Shown here piece by piece: positions 53,150 through 62,599 of a stretch of DNA of 64,000 bases. The stretch is from Mesorhizobium sp. B2-8-5. Its GTDB lineage: Bacteria > Pseudomonadota > Alphaproteobacteria > Rhizobiales > Rhizobiaceae. Both the position numbers and the translations under genes were made by a program. Below the pieces are notes generated by a model. It had not been told where the DNA came from, did not search any database, and was given only the letters and a program-made list of their open reading frames with translations. The stretch spans positions 6,171,501 through 6,235,500 of the forward strand of contig NZ_CP083951.1 of the NCBI RefSeq assembly GCF_006440675.2. The letters run 5' to 3'. How positions within the stretch are numbered: the first letter of the stretch is position 1; the number at the start of each line of letters is the position of its first letter.

Positions 53150-54409
53150 TCATTCGGCGGCGGTGGCGAAACGCCTGGCGCCGTGGCGCGCGCTCCATGC
53201 GGGCATCGAGGCCTCGACATCTTCCTCGCTCGGGAAGGCATCGCGCGCGTAGCGGTCGACCCTGAAGCGCGCCGGATCGACCAAGCGAGGCGTGTCCAGC
53301 AGGATCTCGGTGGCCAGCCTGCCGAGGCCCGGTCCATGGCTGACGCCGGTCTCGTTGTCGCCACCCGCGACGACGATGTTCGCGTGGCCCGGCACATGCC
53401 CGACCATCAAGCCAACGTCCGGCGTGTAGCAGGGGATGCCCTGCGACCAGTTCGCGACCTGCGAGCCGCGGAGCGGCGGGAAGACTTCCTGCAGCTTGCC
53501 CATCTGGTGATCGACCATGGACTGCATCAGCTCGCGGTTGTGCGGCTGGCCGGGTTCGAGGTCGTTCTCCTCCAGGCGATGCATCGGCGTGTAGTGGCTG
53601 CCCGTGCCCCACATGATCGCGCCAAAGGTTTCGCGCAGCCAAAGCCGCAACTCGCGGCACTGGATGGTCGGCAGCGTCGAGGGCAGGCCTCGATCGTCGG
53701 TGACCACGCGCGTGGCCAGCACCCGCAGCAGCGGCAGGTGCCAGTCGAGGCTGGCGAGGACCTCGTTGTTCCAAGCGCCGGCCGCCACGACCACGCCATC
53801 GGCCTCGATGCTATCGCGGTCGGTTTCCAGCGTGACCTTGCCGCCGGCGTCCTCGATCTTCAGGACCCTGGTCCTGTCGCGCACGACGCCGCCGAGCTTC
53901 TTGATCTCGTTGACCAGCACGCCGAGCGCGAGCTTGGTATCGAGCTGGATGCCATGCGGGTTGTAGGCGCCGGAATGAACCTTCGCCGGATCGACCAGCC
54001 CGCCCATCTTCTCGCCGATCTGCGCGGCGTTCAGATCCTGCATCTCCTTCGGCGCATAGGGTGAGCGGAGCACCGGCATGACGAAATCCTCGCGCCCCTG
54101 CGGCGTGAGCGCCATGATCAGCGTGCCGTTCGGCCGGTAGCCGATCTCGGTACCCAGTTCATGCAGCATGCGGTAGAAGTCGAGACCGTATTGTTGCAGG
54201 CGAAGGCCTTCCTCGCCGGCCGGAATCATGCCGGCGGACCAATGCGAGACGAAGCCGGCGCCGGCGCTGGTCGTTGCCGCGCCCGGCTCGGTTGCCTCCA
54301 CGAGCGTCACGTTCTTCACACCCGACTTCAGCAGATGGTAGGCGGTGGAGCAGCCGATGATGCCGCCGCCCACGACCACGATATGCTTGCTGTTGCTTGC
54401 TGCCGGCAT
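53150..54409 (-). CDS. FAD-dependent amine oxidase (DAO/sarcosine oxidase-like)
   Basis: A 419-residue flavoenzyme of the D-amino acid oxidase family. The N-terminal FAD motif VVVGGGIIGCSTAYHLLKSG is clear, followed by LVEATEPGAATTSAGAGFVSHW. The C-terminal FAD motif TPDVGLMVGHVPGHANIVVAGGDNETGVSHGPGLGRLATEIL is typical of sarcosine oxidase beta subunit and glycine/D-amino acid oxidases. It lies tail-to-tail with the LysR gene and 12 bases after the S9 peptidase stop. It could oxidise the N-methyl amino acid formed by the Rieske oxygenase. Confidence 0.92.
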   Translation of the reverse strand: MPAASNSKHIVVVGGGIIGCSTAYHLLKSGVKNVTLVEATEPGAATTSAGAGFVSHWSAGMIPAGEEGLRLQQYGLDFYRMLHELGTEIGYRPNGTLIMALTPQGREDFVMPVLRSPYAPKEMQDLNAAQIGEKMGGLVDPAKVHSGAYNPHGIQLDTKLALGVLVNEIKKLGGVVRDRTRVLKIEDAGGKVTLETDRDSIEADGVVVAAGAWNNEVLASLDWHLPLLRVLATRVVTDDRGLPSTLPTIQCRELRLWLRETFGAIMWGTGSHYTPMHRLEENDLEPGQPHNRELMQSMVDHQMGKLQEVFPPLRGSQVANWSQGIPCYTPDVGLMVGHVPGHANIVVAGGDNETGVSHGPGLGRLATEILLDTPRLVDPARFRVDRYARDAFPSEEDVEASMPAWSARHGARRFATAAE

Positions 54410-54421
54410 TTTTCTTCCTCC

Positions 54422-56452
54422 TTACATCTTCGCGGTCGAAGAACCGCCAACATAGGTGTCAAGCCACCAGACGATGCGGGCGGCGGTGTCGATATATTCC
54501 GGATAGCCGCGCAGGCTATGGCCGGCGCTCGGATAGGTCGCGAGCGCGCTTGGCGAACCCGAGCGCAAGGCCGCGAAATGGCACTCCAGCGCCTGGCCGG
54601 GGGGCGTACTCTTGTCGATGCCGCCGGCCATGACCAGTGTCGGGACCTTGCTGAGCTGCCGGTAAAAGGCGGGGCTGCGGGTAAAATAAGCGCCGCCTTC
54701 TTCCCATGGCGAGGATTCCAGCATCAGCGCGTCGAATTCCGGTATCTGCGTCGTGCGATGCTGGCTGTACCAGTCGCCGACGGGCGAGATCGGAATGGCG
54801 GCGGCGAAGCGGCCGCTGCGCGTCGGCAGCCATGCGGACATGAAGCCGCCATAGCTGGTGCCGGTGACGGCGACGCGATCCGGGTCGACCAGGCCTTTCT
54901 CCACCAGGGCATCGATGCCGCTCAAAATGTCGTCGGCATCGGCGCCGCCCATGTCGCCCTGCACGGCGCGGGCGAAGGCGTCCCCGCGTCCCGTGCTGCC
55001 CCTAGGGTTGGGAAAGAAAATCGTCCAGCCGCGCGAGACGAGCAGTGGAGCGGAACGCGTTCGCGCCATCCAGCGGTTGCGATGGGACGAGATCGGCCCG
55101 CCATGGATATCGACCAGCAGCGGCGTCGGCCCGGCCGCCGCCAGCGGGCGGACAAGCCAGCCCTGGATTTCGAGTCCGTCGCGGGCACGCCAGGAAAACG
55201 GCTCGGCCTTGCCGCGGCCGGCCATCGCGGATTGCGCATCGGACGCCATGAGCGACGCGATCTCGCGCAGTCCGCCATCGGCGACCTCGGCCAGGAATGG
55301 AGCCCGGTCATAAGCCTCCGCGATGAAGAGCGAGCCCGCGGCCCCGACCGGCACACTGGAGGGCGCCCACTCGCCGCAGGTCAATTCGGTCGACGACCAG
55401 CGTTCGGTCACCCCTGCGGCGGAGACATCGCAATCGGCCAGCACCGTCTCGTGGCCGCGGATGCCCGCCATATGCAAGCTGGCGGCGGAGCGCCATTCGA
55501 TCGAGGTGACGTCGATCGGATTGGTCGGCACGACTGCAACCTCGCCGCCGAACGGATCTAGGATCGACAGCTGCCCGGCAACAAGGCCGCGATCGCTGCA
55601 GAAGGCCTGGATGAAGGCGATACGGGCGCCGTCGGGCGAGCCGCGAGGAACGCCGATCTGGTCGCGCGGCGTGTGAAGAAGGGTGGCCGATCCCGACTTC
55701 GCGTCGATCAGCGAAAGCTTCGCCGCATACCAGCTGCCCTCGCCATGGTCATCGCTGGTCACGGCGGCGATCTTGTCGGCGCCGCACCAGCTCGCTTCCC
55801 ATACATTGACCGGCGCCGATGTGAGCGGCGCGGGTTTGGCCTTCATATCCCAGATCCAAACCCGGCGCCAAAGGTCCTCGCCTTCGCCCCAACCCACTTC
55901 GGGCAGCCATGCGGGCGCATCCGTCTTCTGCTTCTGCGCGTAGCCGCCGTGAATTCCAGCCAGATCCGCGCCGACGCCGGCAACGACGAGCAGCAACCTT
56001 TGGCCATCGGGCGCCCAGTCCATCAGCTCGATCCGGCCGGGCACATCCGCCACCGCGGTGCCTTCGCCGCCAGACCAGATCTCGATGCGGTCGATGCCCG
56101 CCTCTCCACCGGCGTAGGCGACCGCCAAGCTCTCTCCGTCTGGCGCAAGACTGATTTGCCTGGTCTCCGCATCATTGAGCCGTTGAGGCGATTCACCGCC
56201 GCGCCGCATTTGGTAGAGACGGCTGACCGGCGCGCCATCGAGGCCGCCCTCGAAGCTCTGGCCGATGAAAAACATCGCATCGCTGGAGGCGTGACCGCAA
56301 AGAGAGCGAGCCGCGAAGACGTGCCCGTCCAGCCCGAAGAGAGCGGCATACAAACCCGCTGCCTCGGCGAATTCCGCGGCGGAGCGGAAATCCCCCGACA
56401 TCCGGCCGGCAATCGGCGCGATCATCGATCCGGAGTTCCGCACGCTGCTCAT
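54422..56452 (-). CDS. S9-family prolyl oligopeptidase/acylaminoacyl peptidase
   Basis: A 676-residue serine peptidase. The N-terminal ~410 residues form a beta-propeller; the C-terminal alpha/beta hydrolase domain has GTSYGGF with nucleophile Ser near residue 533, Asp in GGIDKSTPPGQ and His in SAGHSLRGYPE. No signal peptide is seen, so it is cytoplasmic. It stands divergent from an M19 dipeptidase and a peptide ABC transporter, so it probably degrades imported peptides. The ATG at 56452 is used; ATGs at 56425 and 56401 are also possible. Confidence 0.92.
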   Translation of the reverse strand: MSSVRNSGSMIAPIAGRMSGDFRSAAEFAEAAGLYAALFGLDGHVFAARSLCGHASSDAMFFIGQSFEGGLDGAPVSRLYQMRRGGESPQRLNDAETRQISLAPDGESLAVAYAGGEAGIDRIEIWSGGEGTAVADVPGRIELMDWAPDGQRLLLVVAGVGADLAGIHGGYAQKQKTDAPAWLPEVGWGEGEDLWRRVWIWDMKAKPAPLTSAPVNVWEASWCGADKIAAVTSDDHGEGSWYAAKLSLIDAKSGSATLLHTPRDQIGVPRGSPDGARIAFIQAFCSDRGLVAGQLSILDPFGGEVAVVPTNPIDVTSIEWRSAASLHMAGIRGHETVLADCDVSAAGVTERWSSTELTCGEWAPSSVPVGAAGSLFIAEAYDRAPFLAEVADGGLREIASLMASDAQSAMAGRGKAEPFSWRARDGLEIQGWLVRPLAAAGPTPLLVDIHGGPISSHRNRWMARTRSAPLLVSRGWTIFFPNPRGSTGRGDAFARAVQGDMGGADADDILSGIDALVEKGLVDPDRVAVTGTSYGGFMSAWLPTRSGRFAAAIPISPVGDWYSQHRTTQIPEFDALMLESSPWEEGGAYFTRSPAFYRQLSKVPTLVMAGGIDKSTPPGQALECHFAALRSGSPSALATYPSAGHSLRGYPEYIDTAARIVWWLDTYVGGSSTAKM

Positions 56453-56654
56453 CTCGACTTCCCAACACCGCGCTCAACCTGGCGCTATCGCCACGGCAAG
56501 CTCACGCACCCAACCATAACGACAGTCGGAGCATTGTCTAGACACCGGTGTACATTAGATTGGGCCAGCGGCCTTGACGGCACGATGGGCGGTTGACCCG
56601 CCATGATTGGAACGCGCAGATTTCGAAGCGACGTAACAACCGGACAAAGACGCG

Positions 56655-57432
56655 ATGAACCTTGACGACAAAGTCCAGTCGATCCTGAAGAGCGAAGTCA
56701 TCTGGGATGCGCATTCCGGCTTCATGCCCGACCCAGCCGCGGACCTGAACAATCTGCGGATCTGGCGCGACGCAGGCGTCGACTATCTTTCCATCGATGT
56801 CGGCTTCGATCTCCTGCCCTGGGAAAAGACAGTCGCCACACTCTACCATCGCCTCGGCGTGCGACAGATGCTGTTCGCCTACAACCGCAACAATCTCGCC
56901 GGCGGCGGGTGCCACGACGAGGACACAGGTCTGACCGCATTCGGCCGGCAGGTGATCGACGAAATGAACCGCCTCGGCATGTTCGTGGACGTGACCCATA
57001 CGGGCTATCGCACCACGATGGACGTGATGGAATATACGGACCGGCCGGTGATCTTCTCGCACTCCAACCCGAAGGCGCTCTGCGCTCACGGGCGCAACAT
57101 CACCGATGACCAGATCAAGGCTTGCGCCCGTACCGGCGGCATCATCGGCGTCGTGGGCCTCAACCGCTTCCTCGGCGAGGGCCGCACCGATTCCGAGCGG
57201 CTGGCCGACCACGTCGAATATCTGATCGACCTTGCCGGCCCGCGCCATGTCGGCATCGGGCTCGACTATGCTTTCCCGGTCGAGGTCGAAGGCATCGAGG
57301 ACATCATCTCCAGCAATCCGCATTTCTGGCCGAAGAACGAATATCCCGAAGGCAAGACGACCTATTCGAGCCCGGGCCAGACGAAGGAGCTTATCGAGGT
57401 GCTGCTGCGCCGCGGCCATCTGGGGCTGGAAG
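56655..57432 (+). pseudogene. M19-family dipeptidase, C-terminus lost at a deletion junction
   Basis: About 259 residues match the renal dipeptidase (M19) family: IWDAHSGFMPDPAADLNNL, GVRQMLFAYNRNNLAGGGCHDEDTGLTAFG, MFVDVTHTGYRTTMDVME, VIFSHSNPKALCAHGRNITDDQI, and VGIGLDYAF. The usual H-x-D metal motif reads HSG, so Asp is missing. After LLRRGH (57400-57420) the family pattern stops and the frame continues out of register through the next gene to 57920. The last ~30 residues of a normal M19 protein are absent. It points the same way as the peptide transporter genes and likely belonged to their operon. Confidence 0.85.
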
Positions 57433-57435
57433 CCG

Positions 57436-58740
57436 ATGGCTGTGGAGAAGATCGACCAGCTCGACCCACTCACGATCGCCTTCAAGCTGCGCGACAATAT
57501 CGGCTTCACCGACGGTTTCGGTCAGCTGACCGCAGAGGACGTGAAGTTCTCGATCGAGCGCATCGCCGATCCCGCCAACAAGTCCCCTTATGCGGGCGAC
57601 TGGGCGACGCTCAAGGAAGTCGAGGTCAAGGACAAGCTTTCGGGCATCATCCATCTGAACAAGGCGTTCGCGCCGTTGTGGACCTCGACCTTGCCGACGC
57701 CGTCGAGCACGATCCTGTCCAAGCGCGCCGTGACCGAGGCTGGCGGCAAGCTCGGCGTGAAACCCGTGGCGCAGTCAGGCCCCTATCTGCTCAAGGAATG
57801 GACGCCCAAGCAGCGCACCGTGCTCGTGCGCAACCCGGACTGGAAATACGAGCAGGGCGGCTACGACGAGATCCACGTCCATCCGATCGAGGACGAAAAG
57901 ACCGCCGAGCTTGGCTATGAGGCAGGCGACCTCGACTACACCTGGACGGCCGTGTCCTCGATCAAGCGGCTGAAGGAAACGCCGCCGGCGGACACCGTCG
58001 TGGTCGAGAAGCCATCGCTGGCCTTCGTCTGGCTCGGCATGAACCAGATCGCGGCGCCCTTCGACAATCCGGACCTGCGCCGCGCCGTGCAGTATGGCGT
58101 CGACCGCAAGGCCGTGGTGGACGCGGCCTATTTCGGCGCCGCCGCCACCTCCACCGGCATCATCGCGCCCGGCCTGGTCGGCCATCGCGAGAAGAACCTC
58201 TACGAATACGATCCCGACAAGGCTCGCGAGCTGGTCAACAAGGCCGGCGCCAGCGGCGTCACCGTCACGCTCGACATCCTCAACAAGGCGGAACGCCTGT
58301 CGGCGGCGCAGGTCGTGCAGGCGAACCTGCAGGACATCGGCATCAATGTCGAAATCAAGCAGAATGACAGCGGCACGTTCTGGACGCTGGGGTCGAAGCA
58401 AAACCCTTATTACAAGAAGCTCCAGATGGTGCTGTCGCGCTTCTCGATGCAGCCTGATCCGAGCTGGGCGACGGAGTGGTACACGACCAGCCAGATCGGT
58501 GAGTGGAATTGGGAGCAGTTCAGCAACGCTGAATTCGACAAGCTGGTCACCGAAGGCAAGATCGAGCTCGACCCGGCCAAGCGCGACGTCATGTACAAGA
58601 AGATGCAGGACCTGATGGAGGAGAGCGGCTGCTACGTCTTCCTCACCCATGAAGTCACCGGCGTGATGTACCGCAAGAGCGTTGCCGCCGGGCTCAAGCC
58701 GAATGGCGAGCCTTGCTTCGCGGACTTCAAACCTGCCTGA
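57436..58740 (+). pseudogene. Peptide-binding protein (SBP family 5), N-terminus lost
   Basis: About 434 residues from ATG 57436 match DppA/OppA-type binding proteins: KLRDNIGFTDGFGQLTAEDVKFSIERI, NPDWKYEQGGYDEIHVHPI, NPDLRRAVQYGVDRKAVVDAAYFG, and a conserved C-terminus. The signal peptide and roughly the first 80-100 residues are missing, so it could not be exported. The sequence directly upstream is the M19 gene in another frame, which marks a deletion at about 57430-57445. The other transporter genes downstream are intact. Confidence 0.88.
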
Positions 58741-58787
58741 CGTGATGGACAACGGCACGGCATGGGGCGGATCGGCCGGCTCCTGAG

Positions 58788-59735
58788 ATGCTCCGCTATG
58801 CGCTGAAACGGCTGGGCCTGGGCATCATCATCGTGAGCGTCGCGATGGTGATGCTGTTCGCCATGATCTATGTGATCCCGGGCGACCCGGCATCCGTGGC
58901 GCTCGGACCGCGCGCCACGCCCGAGATGGTTCAGGCGTTGCGCAGCCGCATGGGGCTGGACCAGCCGATCTGGATCCAGTTCCTCCGGTTCTATTTGTCC
59001 GCGTTGCGCGGCGACCTCGGCACCGAGGTGCTGTCCGGGCGGCCGGTGCTGGACGTCGTGTTCGAGCAGTTGCCGTACACACTGGCGCTGATCGCGGGCG
59101 CGATCTCATGGTCGGTGCTGCTCGGCATTCCGCTGGGCTGCATCGCGGCGGTGCGGCGCGGCGGCTTCGTCGACCGCGTCATCGGCATCCTGTCGGTCGC
59201 GGTCATCGCGGTGCCATCCTTCGTCATCGCGATCTATTCCCTGCTGATCTTTGCCGTCGCCCTGCAGTGGCTGCCGGCCATCGGCGCCGGCGAGCCCGGC
59301 AATCTCGCCAGCCAGCTGAAGCATCTTGCCCTGCCCTCGCTCGCAATCGGCGTCGGCTGGGTCGGCTACATCGCGCGCATGGTGCGCGCTTCCATGCTAG
59401 AAACGCTGGAAGCCAGCCACATCCGCACCGCGCGCGCTTTCGGCCTGACGGATCGGCGCATCACCTATTCCTATGCCTTGCGTATCGCCATCCTGCCCAC
59501 CGTCACGCTGCTCGGCGTCGGCATCGGCAATATGGTGTCTTCGGCCGTCTTCGCCGAGATCGTCTTCGCCCGCCCCGGCATCGGCAAGCTGGTCTACGAG
59601 GCGATCTCGGTGCGCAACTATCCGGTTGTCACCGGCGCCGTTTTGGTGACGACCGTTTTCTTCGTCGTCGTGAACGCTCTCGCCGACATCCTCATTGGTG
59701 CGTTGGACCCTCGTGTCAGAACAAGTCTTAATTGA
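58788..59735 (+). CDS. Peptide ABC transporter permease, DppB-like
   Basis: A 315-residue permease of the BPD type with six hydrophobic helices. The start (MLRYALKRLGLGIIIVSVAMVMLFAMIYVIPGDPA) is typical of DppB/OppB, and the EAA-like loop reads SHIRTARAFGLTDRRITYSYALR. It comes 47 bases after the truncated binding-protein gene and overlaps the next permease gene. It forms a heterodimeric channel with the DppC-like protein. Confidence 0.95.
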   Translation: MLRYALKRLGLGIIIVSVAMVMLFAMIYVIPGDPASVALGPRATPEMVQALRSRMGLDQPIWIQFLRFYLSALRGDLGTEVLSGRPVLDVVFEQLPYTLALIAGAISWSVLLGIPLGCIAAVRRGGFVDRVIGILSVAVIAVPSFVIAIYSLLIFAVALQWLPAIGAGEPGNLASQLKHLALPSLAIGVGWVGYIARMVRASMLETLEASHIRTARAFGLTDRRITYSYALRIAILPTVTLLGVGIGNMVSSAVFAEIVFARPGIGKLVYEAISVRNYPVVTGAVLVTTVFFVVVNALADILIGALDPRVRTSLN

Positions 59736-60600
59736 CCGGCCATCACGGCAGCGCGTCGCCAAGATCGGCCGCGTGCTTCGGCGCATCGTTCGCGAGCCGC
59801 TCGGCGCGTTCGGTCTCACCCTGGTCGTGATCGTCGTTCTCTCGGCTCTCTTCGCCGACGTGCTCAGCAGCTACCCACCGACGAAACTCGCCCCGGCCGA
59901 GCGCTTCGCGCCCGCAAGCCTGCATCACCTGCTCGGCACGGACCATCTGGGGCGCGATCTGTTCTCGCGTGTGCTCCATGGCGGCCGCATCGCGCTGGCC
60001 ATTGCGCTTGGCGCGACCGGACTGTCGCTCATCGGCGGCATCGCGCTTGGGCTCATCGCAGGCTACGGGCCGCGCTGGCTCGACAATCTGATGCTCCTGC
60101 TCTTCGATGCCATCAAGAGCTTCCCGACCGTGATGCTGGCGCTTACGCTGGTCACGCTGACCGGACCTTCGCTGCTTGCGGTGCTGATCGTGGTCGTGCT
60201 GGTCAACGTGCCCGGCTATGCCCGCATCATCAGGACACAGACGCTCGTGCTGAAGTCCGCCGAACATGTGATGGCGGCGCGCTCGATGGGCGCAAGCACC
60301 GCGCGCATTCTCACCGTCCACATATTGCCCAACGTTATCGGCCCCATCCTCATCCTCGCGTCGATGGACATCCCGGTCGTCGTGGCGATCGAGGCCGGTC
60401 TGAGCTTCCTCGGCCTCGGCGTCAGACCGCCTCTGCCAAGCTGGGGCGCGATCCTGAACGACGGCTTCGTCAACATCCGCGATTCATACTGGATCGTGGT
60501 CGCGGGCGGCCTGCCGATCATCCTCACAACGCTCGGCTTCACCTTCCTCGGCGAGACCCTGCGCGACGTTTTCGACCCCCGGCTGAAGAGGCGCGGATGA
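59713..60600 (+). CDS. Peptide ABC transporter permease, DppC-like
   Basis: A 295-residue permease from GTG 59713, overlapping dppB by 23 bases; a GTG at 59695 is also in frame. The order TM1, periplasmic loop with LLGTDHLGRDLFSRVLHGGRIAL, then further helices and the EAA loop EHVMAARSMGASTARILTVHILPN, is characteristic of DppC/OppC. Its stop overlaps the ATPase gene (ATGA). Confidence 0.95.
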   Translation: MSEQVLIDRPSRQRVAKIGRVLRRIVREPLGAFGLTLVVIVVLSALFADVLSSYPPTKLAPAERFAPASLHHLLGTDHLGRDLFSRVLHGGRIALAIALGATGLSLIGGIALGLIAGYGPRWLDNLMLLLFDAIKSFPTVMLALTLVTLTGPSLLAVLIVVVLVNVPGYARIIRTQTLVLKSAEHVMAARSMGASTARILTVHILPNVIGPILILASMDIPVVVAIEAGLSFLGLGVRPPLPSWGAILNDGFVNIRDSYWIVVAGGLPIILTTLGFTFLGETLRDVFDPRLKRRG

Positions 60601-61577
60601 CCGTCCTTGACGTCAAGGACCTCAGCGTCGACTTCGCCACCGAAGCCGGCACGTTGCAGGCGCTGCGCAAGGTGAGCCTGGAGGTGCCGACGAACCGGAT
60701 CGTCGGCGTCGTCGGCGAGTCGGGTTGCGGAAAATCGACATTGATCAATGCCATTCTCGGCCTGCTCGCAGACAACGGCAGGGTCACGTCGGGCCAGATT
60801 CTGTTCGAGGGCAAAAGCGATCTCGTCCGTCTCGACGGCACAGGCATGCGGGCGTTGCGCGGCCAGAAGATCGCAACCGTCTTCCAGGACCCGATGGGGG
60901 CGCTGAACCCGGTGCTTTCCGTGGGCAAGCAGATGCGCGACATCCAGTACCGCTCCGGACTGTCGCGCAAGGCGAAGGACGCGCTCTCCATCGCGATGCT
61001 GCGCAAGGTCCGGATTCCCGATCCTGGGCGCCGGCTGGCGCAGTTTCCGCACGAATTCTCGGGCGGCATGAAGCAGCGCATCGCGATCGCCATGGCGCTG
61101 CTGATGCAGCCTTCGCTGCTGATCGCCGATGAGCCGACAACGGCTCTCGACGCCACGCTCGAAGTCGCCATCATCGAGTTGCTCAAGGACTTGCAGAAGC
61201 AGATCGGCTGCTCCGTGCTGTTCATCTCGCATCATCTCGGCGTCATCGCGGAACTGTGCGACGAGATGATCGTCATGTATGCCGGCGAAGTGGTCGAACG
61301 CGGCTCGACCCGCGACATCTTCCACAACCCGCGACATCCCTACACGAAGAAGCTGCTCGCCTGCGATCCGGCAAGGCTCTCGCGGCGCGAGCCGCGGCTG
61401 CCCACCATTCCCGGCACGCTGCCGGACCTGCGTAACCGCCCCAAGGGTTGCGTTTTCCAGGCACGCTGCGAGCTCGCGGACGATGCCTGCTCCGCGATGC
61501 CGCCCGATACCGCGCTGAGCGCGTCGCACGTCGCGCGATGCTGGCACACCGATGAAACGGCCGGAACGGCCGCATGA
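60597..61577 (+). CDS. Peptide ABC transporter ATPase, DppD-like
   Basis: A 326-residue ABC ATPase. Walker A is GESGCGKST, signature SGGMKQR, Walker B LLIADEPTTALD, H-loop ISHHLGV, and the oligopeptide-transporter C-terminal domain has the Cys cluster (RPKGCVFQARCELADDAC) seen in DppD/OppD, which in some members holds an iron-sulfur cluster. It overlaps both neighbours by four bases. Confidence 0.95.
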   Translation: MTVLDVKDLSVDFATEAGTLQALRKVSLEVPTNRIVGVVGESGCGKSTLINAILGLLADNGRVTSGQILFEGKSDLVRLDGTGMRALRGQKIATVFQDPMGALNPVLSVGKQMRDIQYRSGLSRKAKDALSIAMLRKVRIPDPGRRLAQFPHEFSGGMKQRIAIAMALLMQPSLLIADEPTTALDATLEVAIIELLKDLQKQIGCSVLFISHHLGVIAELCDEMIVMYAGEVVERGSTRDIFHNPRHPYTKKLLACDPARLSRREPRLPTIPGTLPDLRNRPKGCVFQARCELADDACSAMPPDTALSASHVARCWHTDETAGTAA

Positions 61578-62584
61578 CGACAGAACCTCTGCTTTCCGTT
61601 TCCGATCTTCGCGTGCGCTTCCGCGTCGGCGGCATGATGAGCGCGTTGGCCGGCCGGCGGACGGAGATCGAGGCCGTCGCCGGTGTCGGCTTCACGCTGG
61701 AGCGCGGCCAGACGCTTGCGCTGGTCGGCGAGTCCGGATCGGGCAAGACCACGCTCGCGCGCGCCGTGAACGGCCTGCAGGCGGTGGCTGGCGGTTCGGT
61801 CCGCTTCGAGGGCCGAGAGCTGAACGAGCTGACCAAGGCGGAATGGAAGCCGCTGCGCCGCAAGATGTCGATGATGTTCCAGGACCCGGTCGGCTCGCTG
61901 TCGCCGCGCCTCAGCGTCCGTTCGCTGCTGACGGAGCCGTTCGCCATCCACGGCCTGTCCGGCCGCAGCCTCGAAGCCGAGGTGGAGCGCCTGCTCGCCC
62001 TGGTCGGGCTTCCGCGCGATTTCGCCGAGCGCTATCCGCACCAGCTCTCCGGCGGCCAGGCGCGCCGGGTCGGCGTCGCAAGGGCCGTCGCGCTCGACCC
62101 GGTGCTGATCATCGCCGACGAACCGACAGCCGGGCTCGACGTATCGATCCAGGGCGAGGTGCTCAACCTGCTCAACGACCTGCGCGACCGCATGGGCCTG
62201 TCGATGCTCATCATCACGCACAATCTGCATGTCGTGCGCCAGATCGCCGACCGGATGGCGGTGATGTATCTCGGGCGCTTTGTCGAGGAAGGCGAGACCG
62301 AGGCGATTTTCCGGGCGCCGCATCATCCCTACACGGCCGCGCTGCTGTCCGCGAACCCCGAGCCCGATCCCGACAAGGTGCACAACCGAATCGCGCTGCC
62401 GGCCGAAGTACCGTCACTGCTCGACAGGCCTTCGGGCTGTGAGTTCCACACACGCTGCCCGTTCGCGCAAGACATCTGCACAACGCAGGCGCCGACCTCG
62501 TCCGCAGTCGGCTCGAGCCGGCTCACCTGTCACTTCCCGCTCAATGCCGGCCCAAGCGCCGTCGAGGCAATCGCCGCAAGTTAA
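61574..62584 (+). CDS. Peptide ABC transporter ATPase, DppF-like
   Basis: A 336-residue ABC ATPase with Walker A GESGSGKTT, signature SGGQARR, Walker B LIIADEPTAGLD, and the C-terminal oligopeptide domain with RPSGCEFHTRCPFAQDIC. It has a slightly longer N-terminus (residues ~18-32) before the first strand. With the DppD-like protein it drives peptide uptake. The next gene begins 15 bases downstream. Confidence 0.95.
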   Translation: MTTEPLLSVSDLRVRFRVGGMMSALAGRRTEIEAVAGVGFTLERGQTLALVGESGSGKTTLARAVNGLQAVAGGSVRFEGRELNELTKAEWKPLRRKMSMMFQDPVGSLSPRLSVRSLLTEPFAIHGLSGRSLEAEVERLLALVGLPRDFAERYPHQLSGGQARRVGVARAVALDPVLIIADEPTAGLDVSIQGEVLNLLNDLRDRMGLSMLIITHNLHVVRQIADRMAVMYLGRFVEEGETEAIFRAPHHPYTAALLSANPEPDPDKVHNRIALPAEVPSLLDRPSGCEFHTRCPFAQDICTTQAPTSSAVGSSRLTCHFPLNAGPSAVEAIAAS

Positions 62585-62599
62585 GAGAAGGTCCGTCCG

